From: Bacteroidales bacterium
GTDB lineage: Bacteria; Bacteroidota; Bacteroidia; Bacteroidales; VadinHA17
Reading direction: 5' to 3'
NCBI GenBank assembly: GCA_021371855.1
Contig: JAJFVL010000055.1
Coordinates: 124,001-188,000, forward strand
DNA length: 64,000 bases
The notes below the pieces were generated by a model. It was given only the letters and a program-made list of their open reading frames with translations, searched no databases and was not told the origin of the DNA. The translations under genes and the position numbers were made by a program. Each line of letters starts with the position of its first letter. Within the stretch, counting starts at the first letter, position 1. This document shows, piece after piece, positions 9,192 to 18,872 of the stretch.

Positions 9192-11423
9192 ATGGATTCA
9201 GCAAAGATAATACAGCAACATAAACGCCTCTGCAACCTGGTGTCAGAGAAGAAAATAAAGCAAAGCCTTGATATCCTTGCAGATATGATTACATCATCAT
9301 CATCAGGTGATCTACGTGATGAGTATGAGAATATTGTGATGACCTATAGGAATATGCTCACTTATACCATTGAAGGAATAGAAGATCCTGAACGTAACAA
9401 GATTTATCTGAAGCTGGCACAGTCAATTCTTGGTCTTTCCGACCGTATAAGACAGGACATATTGTCACATTATTCAGGATGGAATACCTACTGGGTAAAA
9501 CAGCAAACTGAAAAAGAGATGAAGATGAGCGGGAAAACAATTGTTGAAACCGTTGATGACCTTATGTTTAAATCGGAACTTGATGAATGGCTGAAATTAA
9601 GTAACGAGATAAATCCCGATCCTGAATCTGAAATTTCAAGAAAGCATAAACATCTGATTAAAAATATTTTCAACCATCTCTGGCTGACCGATTATTATGG
9701 CGAAGCAGAAAACAGCCTGATTGACATTATTCTGAATTCCGGGAAATTCAGATGGTATGAAGCCAGCATTTTTACTTCCGCTATTACTTTGAGCTCATTC
9801 AGGACATGGCAATCAGCAAAACTTCTTCATCTTATAACAATATACAATCTGGGCCAGAAACAGGTCAGGGAGAGAGCCCTTTCAGGATTGATCCTCAATC
9901 TGCATTATTATAACGACAGAATCTTATTATATCCGGAAGTTACCGAAGTGATCCATAAAATGAGTCATGACAGTAAATTCAGGGAACAGTGCATGATTAT
10001 CGTTTTGCAGATAATCAGGTCGCGTGAAACAGAAAAACTGGGAAAGAAACTTCATGATGAGATATTGCCTCAGGTTGCAAAACTAAAACCAAGGATCGAA
10101 GAAAAACTTGATCTGGACAATATTCTTCCAAGTGAGAAAAATGAAGAGAAAAATCCCAACTGGTCACAGGTTTTCAATGACTCAGAAGAGATATTTAAGA
10201 CAATGGAAGAGCTGACAAAACTCCAGATGGAAGGAGCTGATGTTTATATGACAGCGTTCGCCAACATGAAGCATTTTGACTTTTTCAAGGATTTCCAGAA
10301 CTGGTTTATTCCATTTTATCCTGATCATGAGACCGTTAATGAGATTTACAGGGATGAGATTCTTGGTCCGGGAACCAATGAGCTTGCAGAAGCATTGTAC
10401 AAGACTCCTTTCATATGCAATTCCGATAAATACTCTTTGCTTTTAAATCTCAAGTATCTTCCTTCAGCTCAAAAGAGTATGATGCTGAAAGTTTTTCGTA
10501 TGGAACTTGATGGTCTTCAGGAAATAAATGATGAAAATTCTGATACTGATCCGTACCGGAGTTTCAGGACAATTGTCACACAGTATCTTCAGGATATTTA
10601 CAGGTTCTTTAAATTATCTCCTTACAAGAAAGAATTTGAGGATCTTTTTGCCGGCAAACTTGATATTTATAATTCGGAGTTTTTCAGAATGACCTGTAAC
10701 GCCTCAGAGGCAGAAGCCGGGCTTGCAGATTACTTTTTTAGCAAAGATTTTTACAGTGATGCACTTTCTCTTTTCCTTAAACAGGTAAATGACAGACCGT
10801 CAGATGCCCAGTTATATGAAAAAATCGGATATTGTTACCAAAAGAGTGCTGTTTATGAAGATGCTCTCAGATATTACAGAAGAGCAGAGCTGATCGACAG
10901 AAAACCATGGACATTAAAAAAAATCGGATTATGCCTGCGAAGACTGGGCAGAAATGAGGAGGCACTTGAATATTACCTTCAGGCATGCGACATGGAACCT
11001 GAAAATATCCATACTGTTATCATGACTGCGCTTTGCTACCTCGATTTAAAGAATTATGAACAGGCGCTGAAATATTACTTCAGGGTTGAATATAATGAAC
11101 CTGATAACCTGAAAATTTTAAGGCCTATAGCATATTGTTATTTCGTACTTGGAAGATTTGATGATTCTGAAAAATATTATGACCGTTTATCGGCAGGAAA
11201 ATTAAATGCACATGATATGATAAACAAGGGCCATCTGGCTCTATGTAAGGGGAACAAGAAAGAAGCAGTAGATCTGTATCGTCAGAGTATAATCAGCGGT
11301 GAATTATCCGAAGAGCAGTTCATGGCTATCTTTGCAGAAGATAAAGGTATATTGGTCTCTCTTGGAGTCAACCCTGATGATCTGCCGATTCTTCTTGATT
11401 ATCTGTTGTTTTCCATTGGGTAA
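9192..11423 (+). CDS. Tetratricopeptide repeat protein, function unknown
   Basis: A 743-residue alpha-helical protein. The N-terminal 500 residues have no motif I recognise. The last 230 contain several TPR units, for example SDAQLYEKIGYCYQKSAVY, GLCLRRLGRNEEALEYYLQA and CYLDLKNYEQALKYYFRV, which are typical protein-interaction scaffolds. No signal peptide or membrane segment is visible from the chosen ATG. The frame is open back to a GTG at 9144, but the added residues look unnatural, so ATG 9192 is used. The 3' end overlaps the convergent gene at 11399 by 25 bp. Confidence 0.8.
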   Translation: MDSAKIIQQHKRLCNLVSEKKIKQSLDILADMITSSSSGDLRDEYENIVMTYRNMLTYTIEGIEDPERNKIYLKLAQSILGLSDRIRQDILSHYSGWNTYWVKQQTEKEMKMSGKTIVETVDDLMFKSELDEWLKLSNEINPDPESEISRKHKHLIKNIFNHLWLTDYYGEAENSLIDIILNSGKFRWYEASIFTSAITLSSFRTWQSAKLLHLITIYNLGQKQVRERALSGLILNLHYYNDRILLYPEVTEVIHKMSHDSKFREQCMIIVLQIIRSRETEKLGKKLHDEILPQVAKLKPRIEEKLDLDNILPSEKNEEKNPNWSQVFNDSEEIFKTMEELTKLQMEGADVYMTAFANMKHFDFFKDFQNWFIPFYPDHETVNEIYRDEILGPGTNELAEALYKTPFICNSDKYSLLLNLKYLPSAQKSMMLKVFRMELDGLQEINDENSDTDPYRSFRTIVTQYLQDIYRFFKLSPYKKEFEDLFAGKLDIYNSEFFRMTCNASEAEAGLADYFFSKDFYSDALSLFLKQVNDRPSDAQLYEKIGYCYQKSAVYEDALRYYRRAELIDRKPWTLKKIGLCLRRLGRNEEALEYYLQACDMEPENIHTVIMTALCYLDLKNYEQALKYYFRVEYNEPDNLKILRPIAYCYFVLGRFDDSEKYYDRLSAGKLNAHDMINKGHLALCKGNKKEAVDLYRQSIISGELSEEQFMAIFAEDKGILVSLGVNPDDLPILLDYLLFSIG

Positions 11424-11920
11424 GGCTTCATTGCAGTATCGTGCTCATCGTGCGGAGGGGGCGGCATTGGCGGGCCATCCGGGGATGGTCTTCTTCCACC
11501 CCAATCATGTCTCCTTAAATTATTGACATCAAGAGTATCATTTTCACGATTCTTCCGGTATTGTTTTATCATTTCCTCACGTCGTTCATCCATCTCTTTC
11601 AATCGTGCCCGTTGTTCTTTTGTCAGGCAGGTATCAATTTCCTTTCTGAATTCTTTTATACTTAAGTCAAGTTCCTTTCGAAAGTTCTTTTGCAGTTCTC
11701 CGTTTATTCTGGCATATTTATCAAGGACAAGGTCAATTTTTGCTTTTTGTTGCTCGTCAGGATTTATTGCATGGTAAATACCTTCTCTGAATCGTTCTTC
11801 TGAAAAAAATACCCGTACAGGTTTTAGTTTATGGTATCTGATCTGTGCGGAGGTAAGCATTCCCAGGACAAATCCAATTATAAGTGTTACTATGGCAAGT
11901 ATTATCGGTTTTGTTTTCAT
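11399..11920 (-). CDS. Spy/CpxP-like periplasmic protein, N-terminally anchored
   Basis: A 173-residue protein with an N-terminal membrane segment (about 5-25, ILAIVTLIIGFVLGML). A charged helical domain follows, with INPDEQQKAKIDLVL and CLTKEQRARLKEMD, two LTxxQ-like helices as in periplasmic heavy-metal sensor or Spy/CpxP proteins. A Pro-rich, His-containing tail (PPMPPPPHDEHD) follows. It is the last gene of an ECF sigma operon and probably senses or buffers envelope stress or metal. The function is inferred; the family resemblance is moderate. Confidence 0.7.
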   Translation of the reverse strand: MKTKPIILAIVTLIIGFVLGMLTSAQIRYHKLKPVRVFFSEERFREGIYHAINPDEQQKAKIDLVLDKYARINGELQKNFRKELDLSIKEFRKEIDTCLTKEQRARLKEMDERREEMIKQYRKNRENDTLDVNNLRRHDWGGRRPSPDGPPMPPPPHDEHDTAMKPYPMENNR

Positions 11921-12016
11921 TTTATTCTTTTTATTATATAAAGTTTTGCAATGCTTTCATGTACGGGATAAAGGGTTTAGAGATATTTGTCTCATTCAGA
12001 ACATTCAAGTTTTAAA

Positions 12017-12370
12017 TTAATTTCCCGTCAGCAGGCATACGATACTCTCATCATAACTATCGCTCAATCCGAGAAATGAGTTGAATGAGATAGAACCTTC
12101 CATCATAAAAATTGAAATAAGCAGAATGACAATTGCAGCTACGCCTGTGAATGCAATGCGATAGAATGCAAAATTCATTGATTTCAGAAACTCCACTTTG
12201 CTGTTTACAGCCAATCCGAGGGAAAACAATCTGTCAAGGACCCTATCATTAAAACTATTGCTAAAATCGTAAGAGACACCCGCCTCTTCCAATTTTCCGG
12301 ATGCTTCCAATGGATTGGTTTTGATATCCAACGAATTGATTATTAATTTTTTAACCTCAGCAGGTTTCAT
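12017..12370 (-). CDS. Small single-pass membrane protein of ECF sigma operon (possible anti-sigma)
   Basis: A 117-residue protein. The first 60 residues are soluble and would face the cytoplasm, followed by one transmembrane segment (about 72-92, TGVAAIVILLISIFMM) and a short outer tail. It starts 4 bp after the sigma-factor stop codon. Size, topology and position match anti-sigma factors of ECF operons, but I cannot see a zinc-binding ZAS motif (HxxxCxxC). The role is inferred from context. Confidence 0.65.
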   Translation of the reverse strand: MKPAEVKKLIINSLDIKTNPLEASGKLEEAGVSYDFSNSFNDRVLDRLFSLGLAVNSKVEFLKSMNFAFYRIAFTGVAAIVILLISIFMMEGSISFNSFLGLSDSYDESIVCLLTGN

Positions 12371-12374
12371 GACA

Positions 12375-12935
12375 TTATTTTTTTTTCAATATATTTTTTA
12401 ATTGCTCCTGTGCTCTTGATAACCTTGAAAGAACCGTACCCAGAGGCAGATCAAGTATTTCTGCAGTCTCCTTTGTGGAATAACCTTCAAGCATTCTCAT
12501 TATTACTATTATCCGAAACTTGGGATCCAATGCCATCAATGCCTTATTTACTATTTCCGATGCCTCTTTTCTTTCTTCGTAGTCATAATCCGCAATTTCC
12601 AATTCATACATTTCGTTATTTTCCTTTTGTGCAAACATAGAGAAGAATCTTTTTTTTCGTTTTAGCTCATTAAGTGTCAGGTTTATCGCAATTCGCTGAA
12701 TATAAGTCGACAGTTTAGCTTCTCCCCTGAATTCTGATAAAGAATAATAAAGTTTTATAAATACCTCCTGCCCTATATCTTCCGCATATGCAGAATCGCC
12801 CAACATACCTTTGACTGTACGAGCAATCATCTTCTGATACCTCCTTATTATTTCTCCAAAGGCTTTCCTGTCGCCGTCCAGAGATGCCTTTATCAGTTCA
12901 TCTTCACTGATTTCATCGTACGGTCTTGCAGTCAT
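12375..12935 (-). CDS. RNA polymerase ECF-type sigma factor
   Basis: A 186-residue sigma-70 family protein. Region 2 includes FGEIIRRYQKMIARTV and AEDIGQEVFIKLY. Region 4 includes LALDPKFRIIVIMRMLEGYS-type sequence and the helix-turn-helix YSTKETAEILDLPLGTV. It directs transcription of envelope-related genes in most relatives. A TTG lies six codons upstream in frame (12953), but ATG 12935 gives a normal N-terminus. It heads a three-gene minus-strand operon with a membrane protein and a Spy-like protein. Confidence 0.92.
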   Translation of the reverse strand: MTARPYDEISEDELIKASLDGDRKAFGEIIRRYQKMIARTVKGMLGDSAYAEDIGQEVFIKLYYSLSEFRGEAKLSTYIQRIAINLTLNELKRKKRFFSMFAQKENNEMYELEIADYDYEERKEASEIVNKALMALDPKFRIIVIMRMLEGYSTKETAEILDLPLGTVLSRLSRAQEQLKNILKKK

Positions 12936-13028
12936 ACTCTTACATATAGACAACTGATAATATGCTTATATTCCCTTTTCTGATACAAAAGTTCCCGGAG
13001 ATCAGTTCGATGGAAAATTTCTTAAGAC

Positions 13029-15035
13029 TTAATTCTGAGGAAGAAGATTATTCTCTTCGATCAATTTGATTTCATAGTCTTTTGTATATCTGACAAGAAA
13101 AAGTTTCTGGTTTTCAAATCCGTCACCTGAGTTTTTCCTTTTAAAATCAAATTGACTCTCAAGAAGATCCGGATAATGAATTTCCGGATGCTCAACAAAA
13201 TTCTTACCGTGTATGGCGATTCCGCTTACAAAATAGTATGCAATATCGTATCCCTGCCAGGCATAACTCTTTTCAGGAGGTTCAGTTAAAAATTTTTGCC
13301 TGAAAGTGGAATTAAACCGCTTCACATTCTCCTTATTATAATCGATCCAATATGGAGAATAAACCATTACATTAAGATCGAAAAAGTATTTCGGATCAAG
13401 ATTTTCAACATCAATCATCTCAGGATATCCAAAGACTTTTACATCGAACTTTCTGGAAAGATTATGAACTTCCATTATTGTCTGACTTATTACAGGAGCA
13501 TCTTCAGAAGCAACAATAACAACATTTCCGGAATTTTCTGAAAGAGAATTGCTCAACCGGTTTATTGAACCAGAATCAAACATCGATCTGCTGTTAAATA
13601 TTAATTCTTTAACCCTGATCTCGTCATTTTGGATCTTATAGCTCAACTCGTTAATTATCTGTTTTTTGAACCTTTGTATATAAGGATCAGTTCCTGTAGT
13701 ATCAGAATGAATGAACACAAAATTATTATTGTAGTTTTTGCTTACCTTCTTGGCAAGTGCTTCCTGTGTAACTTCGGGGGAAGAAATTGACATAAAAAGA
13801 GTAGGGTTGCCTGATAAGGCGGAATTATTAATGAGTGGAACCGGTGATACTACCGGAATGTTCAAATTTCTGGCATAAGAAGCTACTATAGTAAGATTAC
13901 GGGAGTAAACAGGACCGATTATAAGATCCATTTTTGCAAGCTTCCCAGATTTTACAAGCCTGGTTATTTCAACCGTATCGCTTTTAATATCATATGGATA
14001 AATATTAATATCCAATCCTAATGAACGAAGTGTATCTGCGGCAATCAATATTCCTTCATACATCTCCACAAAGTCAAGGCTCCGGGGATATATCCAGTCA
14101 TCTCCTCTTAAAATTTCATTTTGAACACTTTTACCTTGTGCTGAATTTGATGTTTCAATTTCGCTTCGTGAGGAATTTTCCTCAAGATAAAATGGTAACA
14201 GAACAGCAACATTTAATGATCCCGTCAAATCCCTAACTTCTGAAAAGCCAACCGGCCGTTCCTGTTCAATCAGGGGTTTTTCAGAAATTGTCGCAACAGT
14301 ATCGGGATTGATAACTTCTGCCTGCTGCACTTCTATGTCCTTCACCGGGATCCTTATGAAATCGCCAACCTGCGGAAACCGTAAATTTTTGTTTTCCTTT
14401 TTTAATTCTCTGACGGATAGTCCATATTTTTCAGCAATTGAAGAAAAGGATTCACCCTGAAGGACTTTATGATAAGAGATCTTTTTATTTTGATCCTCAC
14501 GATTAGAAATCTTTTTGTTTTGATCTTCAGATTTTTGTTTGCTGCTCGTAAATTCTCTGCGGGGGATTGCTATCTCAGTGCCTATTGACAGTTTATTAAT
14601 GTCAATCCCCGTGTTACTCCTGATTATTTCATTTTCAGACACACCATACGATTTGGAAAGGGAATATATGGTTTCCCCCTGCGCCATTGTATGATATATG
14701 TATTTGCTTTCGTCGTGCTGCTTTGTAACAGGAGAAGGTTCAGCAGGTTTTACCTCCATGACCTTTGCAACAGAAATTCTGAGTGCCTGCCCTTCTTTAG
14801 TCCCACTAACCACAGCAGGGTTTTCTTTCGCTAATTCCTCAACCGTAATGCCGTATGCTTTTGAAATTGAGTAAGCTGTCTCACCTTTTTTAACCTGGTG
14901 AATATAATATTGAATACCGGAAATAATTACTTTGTCTTTTGATCTCTCAACAACAACCTGGGAACATGCAATATCATGAAACAGCAATAAAACTGAAAGT
15001 ATCAGCAGAGTTTTTATAAAGTTAATTATTTTCAT
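13029..15035 (-). CDS. LysM-domain protein fused to type 1 periplasmic-binding fold
   Basis: A 668-residue exported protein with a signal peptide (1 to about 26) and three LysM domains (about 40-90, 110-160 and 185-235; HQVKKGETAYSISKAYGI, HTMAQGETIYSLSKSYGV, HKVLQGESFSSIAEKYGL). A domain resembling amino-acid-binding ABC receptors (about 270-660) follows, with LNVAVLLPFY and LIIGPVYSRN. LysM domains bind peptidoglycan; the C-terminal domain could bind a cell-wall ligand. No ABC permease or ATPase gene is nearby. It lies upstream of purC and phoH in coordinates, on the same strand. The function is unknown. Confidence 0.82.
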   Translation of the reverse strand: MKIINFIKTLLILSVLLLFHDIACSQVVVERSKDKVIISGIQYYIHQVKKGETAYSISKAYGITVEELAKENPAVVSGTKEGQALRISVAKVMEVKPAEPSPVTKQHDESKYIYHTMAQGETIYSLSKSYGVSENEIIRSNTGIDINKLSIGTEIAIPRREFTSSKQKSEDQNKKISNREDQNKKISYHKVLQGESFSSIAEKYGLSVRELKKENKNLRFPQVGDFIRIPVKDIEVQQAEVINPDTVATISEKPLIEQERPVGFSEVRDLTGSLNVAVLLPFYLEENSSRSEIETSNSAQGKSVQNEILRGDDWIYPRSLDFVEMYEGILIAADTLRSLGLDINIYPYDIKSDTVEITRLVKSGKLAKMDLIIGPVYSRNLTIVASYARNLNIPVVSPVPLINNSALSGNPTLFMSISSPEVTQEALAKKVSKNYNNNFVFIHSDTTGTDPYIQRFKKQIINELSYKIQNDEIRVKELIFNSRSMFDSGSINRLSNSLSENSGNVVIVASEDAPVISQTIMEVHNLSRKFDVKVFGYPEMIDVENLDPKYFFDLNVMVYSPYWIDYNKENVKRFNSTFRQKFLTEPPEKSYAWQGYDIAYYFVSGIAIHGKNFVEHPEIHYPDLLESQFDFKRKNSGDGFENQKLFLVRYTKDYEIKLIEENNLLPQN

Positions 15036-15062
15036 TCTTAATTATTTTAATGACTTCATTAT

Positions 15063-16013
15063 TTACAGTGACTTAAGGAACGTCCTGCAGTTTTTTTCAA
15101 TCCTCTCGGGAACGTTACTTATATCTGCTTTGAAAAACTTTTCCCCGGTTATCTTTTCATAAAGTTCAATATACCTTTCCGACACTTCATTAACAAATGC
15201 ATCGGTCATTTCAGGTATCTTCTGCCCCTCTTTCCCCTGGAATCCGTTAGCCATGAGCCATTCTCTCACAAATTCTTTTGACAATTGCTTCTGCTGAAGT
15301 CCCTTATCGAATCGTTCCTGATATCCATCAGCATAAAAATAGCGTGATGAGTCAGGGGTGTTTATTTCATCAATAAGATAAATTTTCCCATCTTTTTTAC
15401 CAAATTCATATTTTGTATCAACAAGAATCAAGCCATGGTCTTTGGCTATCTGAGAACCCCTCATAAAAATTCCCATAGCATATTCCTCTATCATGGTGTA
15501 TTCCTTCTCAGGAATAAGTCCGCGGCTTATTATTTCAGAACGTGATATATCCTCATCATGTCTTCCTTGCTCAGCTTTTGTGGTGGGTGTGATTATAGGC
15601 TTTTCAAATTGCTGATGCTCTTTCATACCATCAGGTATTTTAATCCCACATATCTCCCTGGCACCTGCTTTGTATGCCCGCCACGAGCTACCTGTCAGAT
15701 AAGCTCTTACAATCATTTCAACAGGATATGGTTCACATTTGTGTCCAAATGTCACTGTCGGATCGGGTGTTGCAATTTTCCAATTTGGGACAATATCGCT
15801 GGTCGCATCAAGAAATTTTGCTGCAATCTGATTAAGCACCTGTCCTTTATAAGGTATTCCTTTGGGAAGCACGACATCAAAGGCTGAAATCCTGTCTGAG
15901 ACGATCATCAGCAGATATTTGTCGTTAATGTTGTATACATCCCTCACTTTTCCTTTGTAAATACTCTTCTGTCCAGGGAAATTGTAATTCGAACTTAAAA
16001 TTGTTTTGACCAT
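15063..16013 (-). CDS. purC: Phosphoribosylaminoimidazole-succinocarboxamide synthase (SAICAR synthetase)
   Basis: A 316-residue enzyme that joins aspartate to CAIR with ATP in purine synthesis. Visible motifs include [11 protein letters not shown] near the N-terminus (ATP site), [25 protein letters not shown], and the C-terminal [13 protein letters not shown]. The length fits the longer, yeast-like form. The ATG start is clear. It lies between phoH and the LysM gene on the same strand with about 30-bp gaps, suggesting cotranscription. Confidence 0.96.
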   Translation of the reverse strand: MVKTILSSNYNFPGQKSIYKGKVRDVYNINDKYLLMIVSDRISAFDVVLPKGIPYKGQVLNQIAAKFLDATSDIVPNWKIATPDPTVTFGHKCEPYPVEMIVRAYLTGSSWRAYKAGAREICGIKIPDGMKEHQQFEKPIITPTTKAEQGRHDEDISRSEIISRGLIPEKEYTMIEEYAMGIFMRGSQIAKDHGLILVDTKYEFGKKDGKIYLIDEINTPDSSRYFYADGYQERFDKGLQQKQLSKEFVREWLMANGFQGKEGQKIPEMTDAFVNEVSERYIELYEKITGEKFFKADISNVPERIEKNCRTFLKSL

Positions 16014-16043
16014 AACTCTCTAATAATTAAAAATATATTTGCT

Positions 16044-17030
16044 TTAATCTGTGGCTGTCTGTTTATTCTCCGGACCTTTCTGAGGATTCTCTTCATTCTC
16101 ATAAGCCCGTACAATCCTCTTGACCAGTTTATGACGCACAATATCTCTTTCATCGAATTTTATTATTGAGATACCTTCGATATCGTTCAATATACGCATT
16201 GCCTGAAGTAAACCTGATTCGCTTTTCCTTGGAAGATCAATCTGGGTTGTGTCGCCAGTCATTATGAACTTGGAGTTTACCCCCATCCTTGTCAGGAACA
16301 TTTTCAGCTGGTTCATAGTTGCATTCTGAGCTTCATCAAGGATCACGACTGCATTTTCGAGAGTTCTTCCTCTCATAAATCCAATCGGTACAATTTCAAC
16401 TGTCCCGTCTTCAAGCCATGTCTCCAGCTTTTTGAAAGGTAACATATCATGAAGGGCATCATATAGGGGTTGGAGATACGGATCAAGTTTTTCTTTCATA
16501 TCTCCCGGAAGAAAACCTAACCGTTCTCCGGCCTCAACTGCAGGACGCGTAAGAATAATTTTTTTTACTTCTTTTTCCTTTAATGATTTTACTGCCAATG
16601 CAATAGACGTATATGTTTTTCCTGTTCCTGCCGGTCCTTCAGCTATTATCAGATCATTTGTTTTATAATTATTTACCAGAAGCAACTGGTTAACAGTACG
16701 AGCTCTTACCGGTTTTCCGCTGGTTCCAAAAACGATAGTCTGCTCAAATTCCCCTTTTGATGCCGATTTCATATGTTCAGCATCAAAAAAATATTTCTCT
16801 ATATCCTGCTCATCCAGCCGGTGATACTTATGGTAATATTCTATAAGTCCATTGAATTTCTCTGCAAAAACAGTAATCTCTGATTCCTCTCCCATACATT
16901 TAACCTCATTACCACGGGCCATGATTTTAATTTTTGGAAAGAAACTACGGATTTTATCAAGCAACGAATTGTTTGTGCCGAAAAAGACAACAGGATCAAT
17001 ATCCTCAAGAATAATTACTATCTCTGTCAT
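16044..17030 (-). CDS. phoH: PhoH family ATPase
   Basis: A 328-residue PhoH-like P-loop ATPase. A small N-terminal domain is followed by the Walker A motif GPAGTGKT (132-139), RPAVEAGERLGFLPGD and the Walker B-like VILDEAQNAT. These proteins are thought to act in RNA metabolism, often near ybeY; here the neighbours are purC and a divergent SAM hydrolase. A divergent promoter region of about 147 bp separates it from the plus-strand gene at 17178. Confidence 0.93.
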   Translation of the reverse strand: MTEIVIILEDIDPVVFFGTNNSLLDKIRSFFPKIKIMARGNEVKCMGEESEITVFAEKFNGLIEYYHKYHRLDEQDIEKYFFDAEHMKSASKGEFEQTIVFGTSGKPVRARTVNQLLLVNNYKTNDLIIAEGPAGTGKTYTSIALAVKSLKEKEVKKIILTRPAVEAGERLGFLPGDMKEKLDPYLQPLYDALHDMLPFKKLETWLEDGTVEIVPIGFMRGRTLENAVVILDEAQNATMNQLKMFLTRMGVNSKFIMTGDTTQIDLPRKSESGLLQAMRILNDIEGISIIKFDERDIVRHKLVKRIVRAYENEENPQKGPENKQTATD

Positions 17031-17177
17031 TAAAACTCACAAGAATTTATGAACTGATTTATCATATGCTAAATATTATTTGAACAATAGCAACCAGTTT
17101 AAAAAAATATCATATTGAAAAGTACAAAGTAAGGTTATTTTTCATTAGAAGATTATCTTTGTTACAAGTTTTTTCAT

Positions 17178-17972
17178 ATGCCTGTAATTACATTAACAAC
17201 CGAATGGAAGCCCGGTGATATCTATAATGGAATCATAAAAGGGAAACTTTGCAGTATGTGTCCGGAAGCCGTCATAATTGATAATGCCGGCAATATTGAT
17301 CCGTTTGATATAGGGCAGGCCTCTTTCATTATAAGAAATACATATGAAAATTATCCTAAAGGTTCGGTTCATATAATATGCGTCCACTCTGAAGCTGGCT
17401 GCGATCAGGATCATCTTATCGTCAGGGCAAAAGATCATTTTTTCGTTGGAACCGATAATGGGATTTTCAACCTTATACTCAATTCAGAACCCGATGAGAT
17501 CATAAAAATTGATCAGGATGGATCTACAGATGAGCTGGATATCTTTGCTAAAGCCACTTCTGATATTTTATCAGGTAAAAAACTTTCGGATATTGGAAAG
17601 TCAGTAAATACACTTCGTGAAAAAATTCCTCTAAGAGCAACTATCGACAAAGATGTAATAATAGGTAGCATCATTTTTATCGATTCGTACGGGAACGCTA
17701 TGTCGAATGTCACTAAGGATGTGTTTAACAGGGTATTTGAAAACCGCGATTACAGAATACTTATTCAAAGCAATAAAAATTTCACAAGACAGATTTCATT
17801 GAAATATAGTGATGTCCCTGTTGGGGAGATGCTTGCCAGGTTTAACCAGTTTGACCTTCTTGAGATTTCAATTAATGGCGCCGACATTTCCGAACTGTTA
17901 AGCCTCTCAATAGGTTCTGTTGTGCGTATCGATTTAGCCAGCAAGGGCACATCTTCGAACCATTTATTCTAA
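17178..17972 (+). CDS. SAM hydroxide adenosyltransferase (DUF62 family)
   Basis: A 264-residue member of the chlorinase/fluorinase-like family that in most bacteria hydrolyses S-adenosylmethionine to adenosine and methionine. Visible family features are FIIRNTYENYPKGSVHIICV, FVGTDNGIF and the C-terminal barrel region with GSIIFIDSYGNAMSNV. A TATCTTTG box at 17154-17161 lies close upstream. It is followed 12 bp later by mazG, so the two are probably cotranscribed housekeeping hydrolases of nucleotide-type metabolites. Confidence 0.88.
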   Translation: MPVITLTTEWKPGDIYNGIIKGKLCSMCPEAVIIDNAGNIDPFDIGQASFIIRNTYENYPKGSVHIICVHSEAGCDQDHLIVRAKDHFFVGTDNGIFNLILNSEPDEIIKIDQDGSTDELDIFAKATSDILSGKKLSDIGKSVNTLREKIPLRATIDKDVIIGSIIFIDSYGNAMSNVTKDVFNRVFENRDYRILIQSNKNFTRQISLKYSDVPVGEMLARFNQFDLLEISINGADISELLSLSIGSVVRIDLASKGTSSNHLF

Positions 17973-17984
17973 AAACAGTTATTC

Positions 17985-18767
17985 ATGAATGATAAAAACA
18001 CAAGTCTTGAGGAGTTTAGCAGACTTCTCAGCATAATGGATGAGCTCAGGGAAAAGTGTCCATGGGATAAAAAACAGACAAATGAGAGTCTTCGTAAACT
18101 TACGATCGAAGAAACATACGAATTAGCCGAAGCAGTTCTCACAGGCGACGATGAAGGAATAAGGAATGAGCTGGGCGACCTCCTTATGCATATAGTTTTC
18201 TATTCAAAAATAGGTTCTGAGAAAGGGGCCTTCACCATAGCCGATGTTTTGAAAGGGATTAATTCAAAACTCACTTACAGACATCCGCATGTATTTGGTG
18301 ACGTAACTGTAACCGGGGCTTCAGAAGTTGAAGAAAACTGGGAAAAGCTCAAGATAAAAGAGGATAATGGCTACAAACCTGTATTATCCGGGGTACCTGC
18401 TTCATTGCCTGCAATTATTAAAGCAAACAGGATCCAGGAAAAAGTAAGGGGAGTCGGGTTTGACTGGGAAAAACGTGAACAAGTATGGGACAAAGTATTG
18501 GAGGAGATTACAGAACTTCAAAGAGAAATAGAAAACAGGGATAAAAATGCTATTGAATCAGAACTTGGTGATGTCCTTTTTTCAATTATTAATGCATCGC
18601 GTTTGTATGGCATCGATCCTGAAGCAGCCCTTGAAAAAACCAACAGAAAATTCATTAAACGATTCAATTATCTTGAGAAGGAGACACTAAAAAAAGGTAT
18701 CTCACTACATAATATGAGTCTCGATGAGATGAATGTAATATGGGAAGAGGCTAAAAAAGAAGATTAA
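17985..18767 (+). CDS. mazG: Nucleoside triphosphate pyrophosphohydrolase MazG
   Basis: A 260-residue two-domain MazG. The first domain has LREKCPWDKKQTNESL, EETYELAEAV and ELGDLLMHIVFYS. The second has EITELQREIENRDK and ELGDVLFSIINASR. The acidic EExxE and ExxD sets bind Mg2+. It hydrolyses (d)NTPs to monophosphates and pyrophosphate, cleaning the nucleotide pool. It follows the SAM hydrolase gene by 12 bp. Confidence 0.95.
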   Translation: MNDKNTSLEEFSRLLSIMDELREKCPWDKKQTNESLRKLTIEETYELAEAVLTGDDEGIRNELGDLLMHIVFYSKIGSEKGAFTIADVLKGINSKLTYRHPHVFGDVTVTGASEVEENWEKLKIKEDNGYKPVLSGVPASLPAIIKANRIQEKVRGVGFDWEKREQVWDKVLEEITELQREIENRDKNAIESELGDVLFSIINASRLYGIDPEAALEKTNRKFIKRFNYLEKETLKKGISLHNMSLDEMNVIWEEAKKED

Positions 18768-18798
18768 TCCAGTTTGCAACTCTGTGACCTCAATGGCA

Positions 18799-18813
18799 CG
18801 GATTTTAAATCCG
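18799..18813. terminator. Short perfect palindrome between convergent mazG and speB
   Basis: CGGATTT-T-AAATCCG is a 15-nt palindrome in the 105-bp gap between two convergent genes. No T tract follows on either strand, so a terminator role is only a weak guess. Confidence 0.3.
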
Positions 18814-18872
18814 CACCAGCTTTATACGAGGGATTTTGGGAGAATTGACAAATAAAGACAGGAAAAAGTAAA

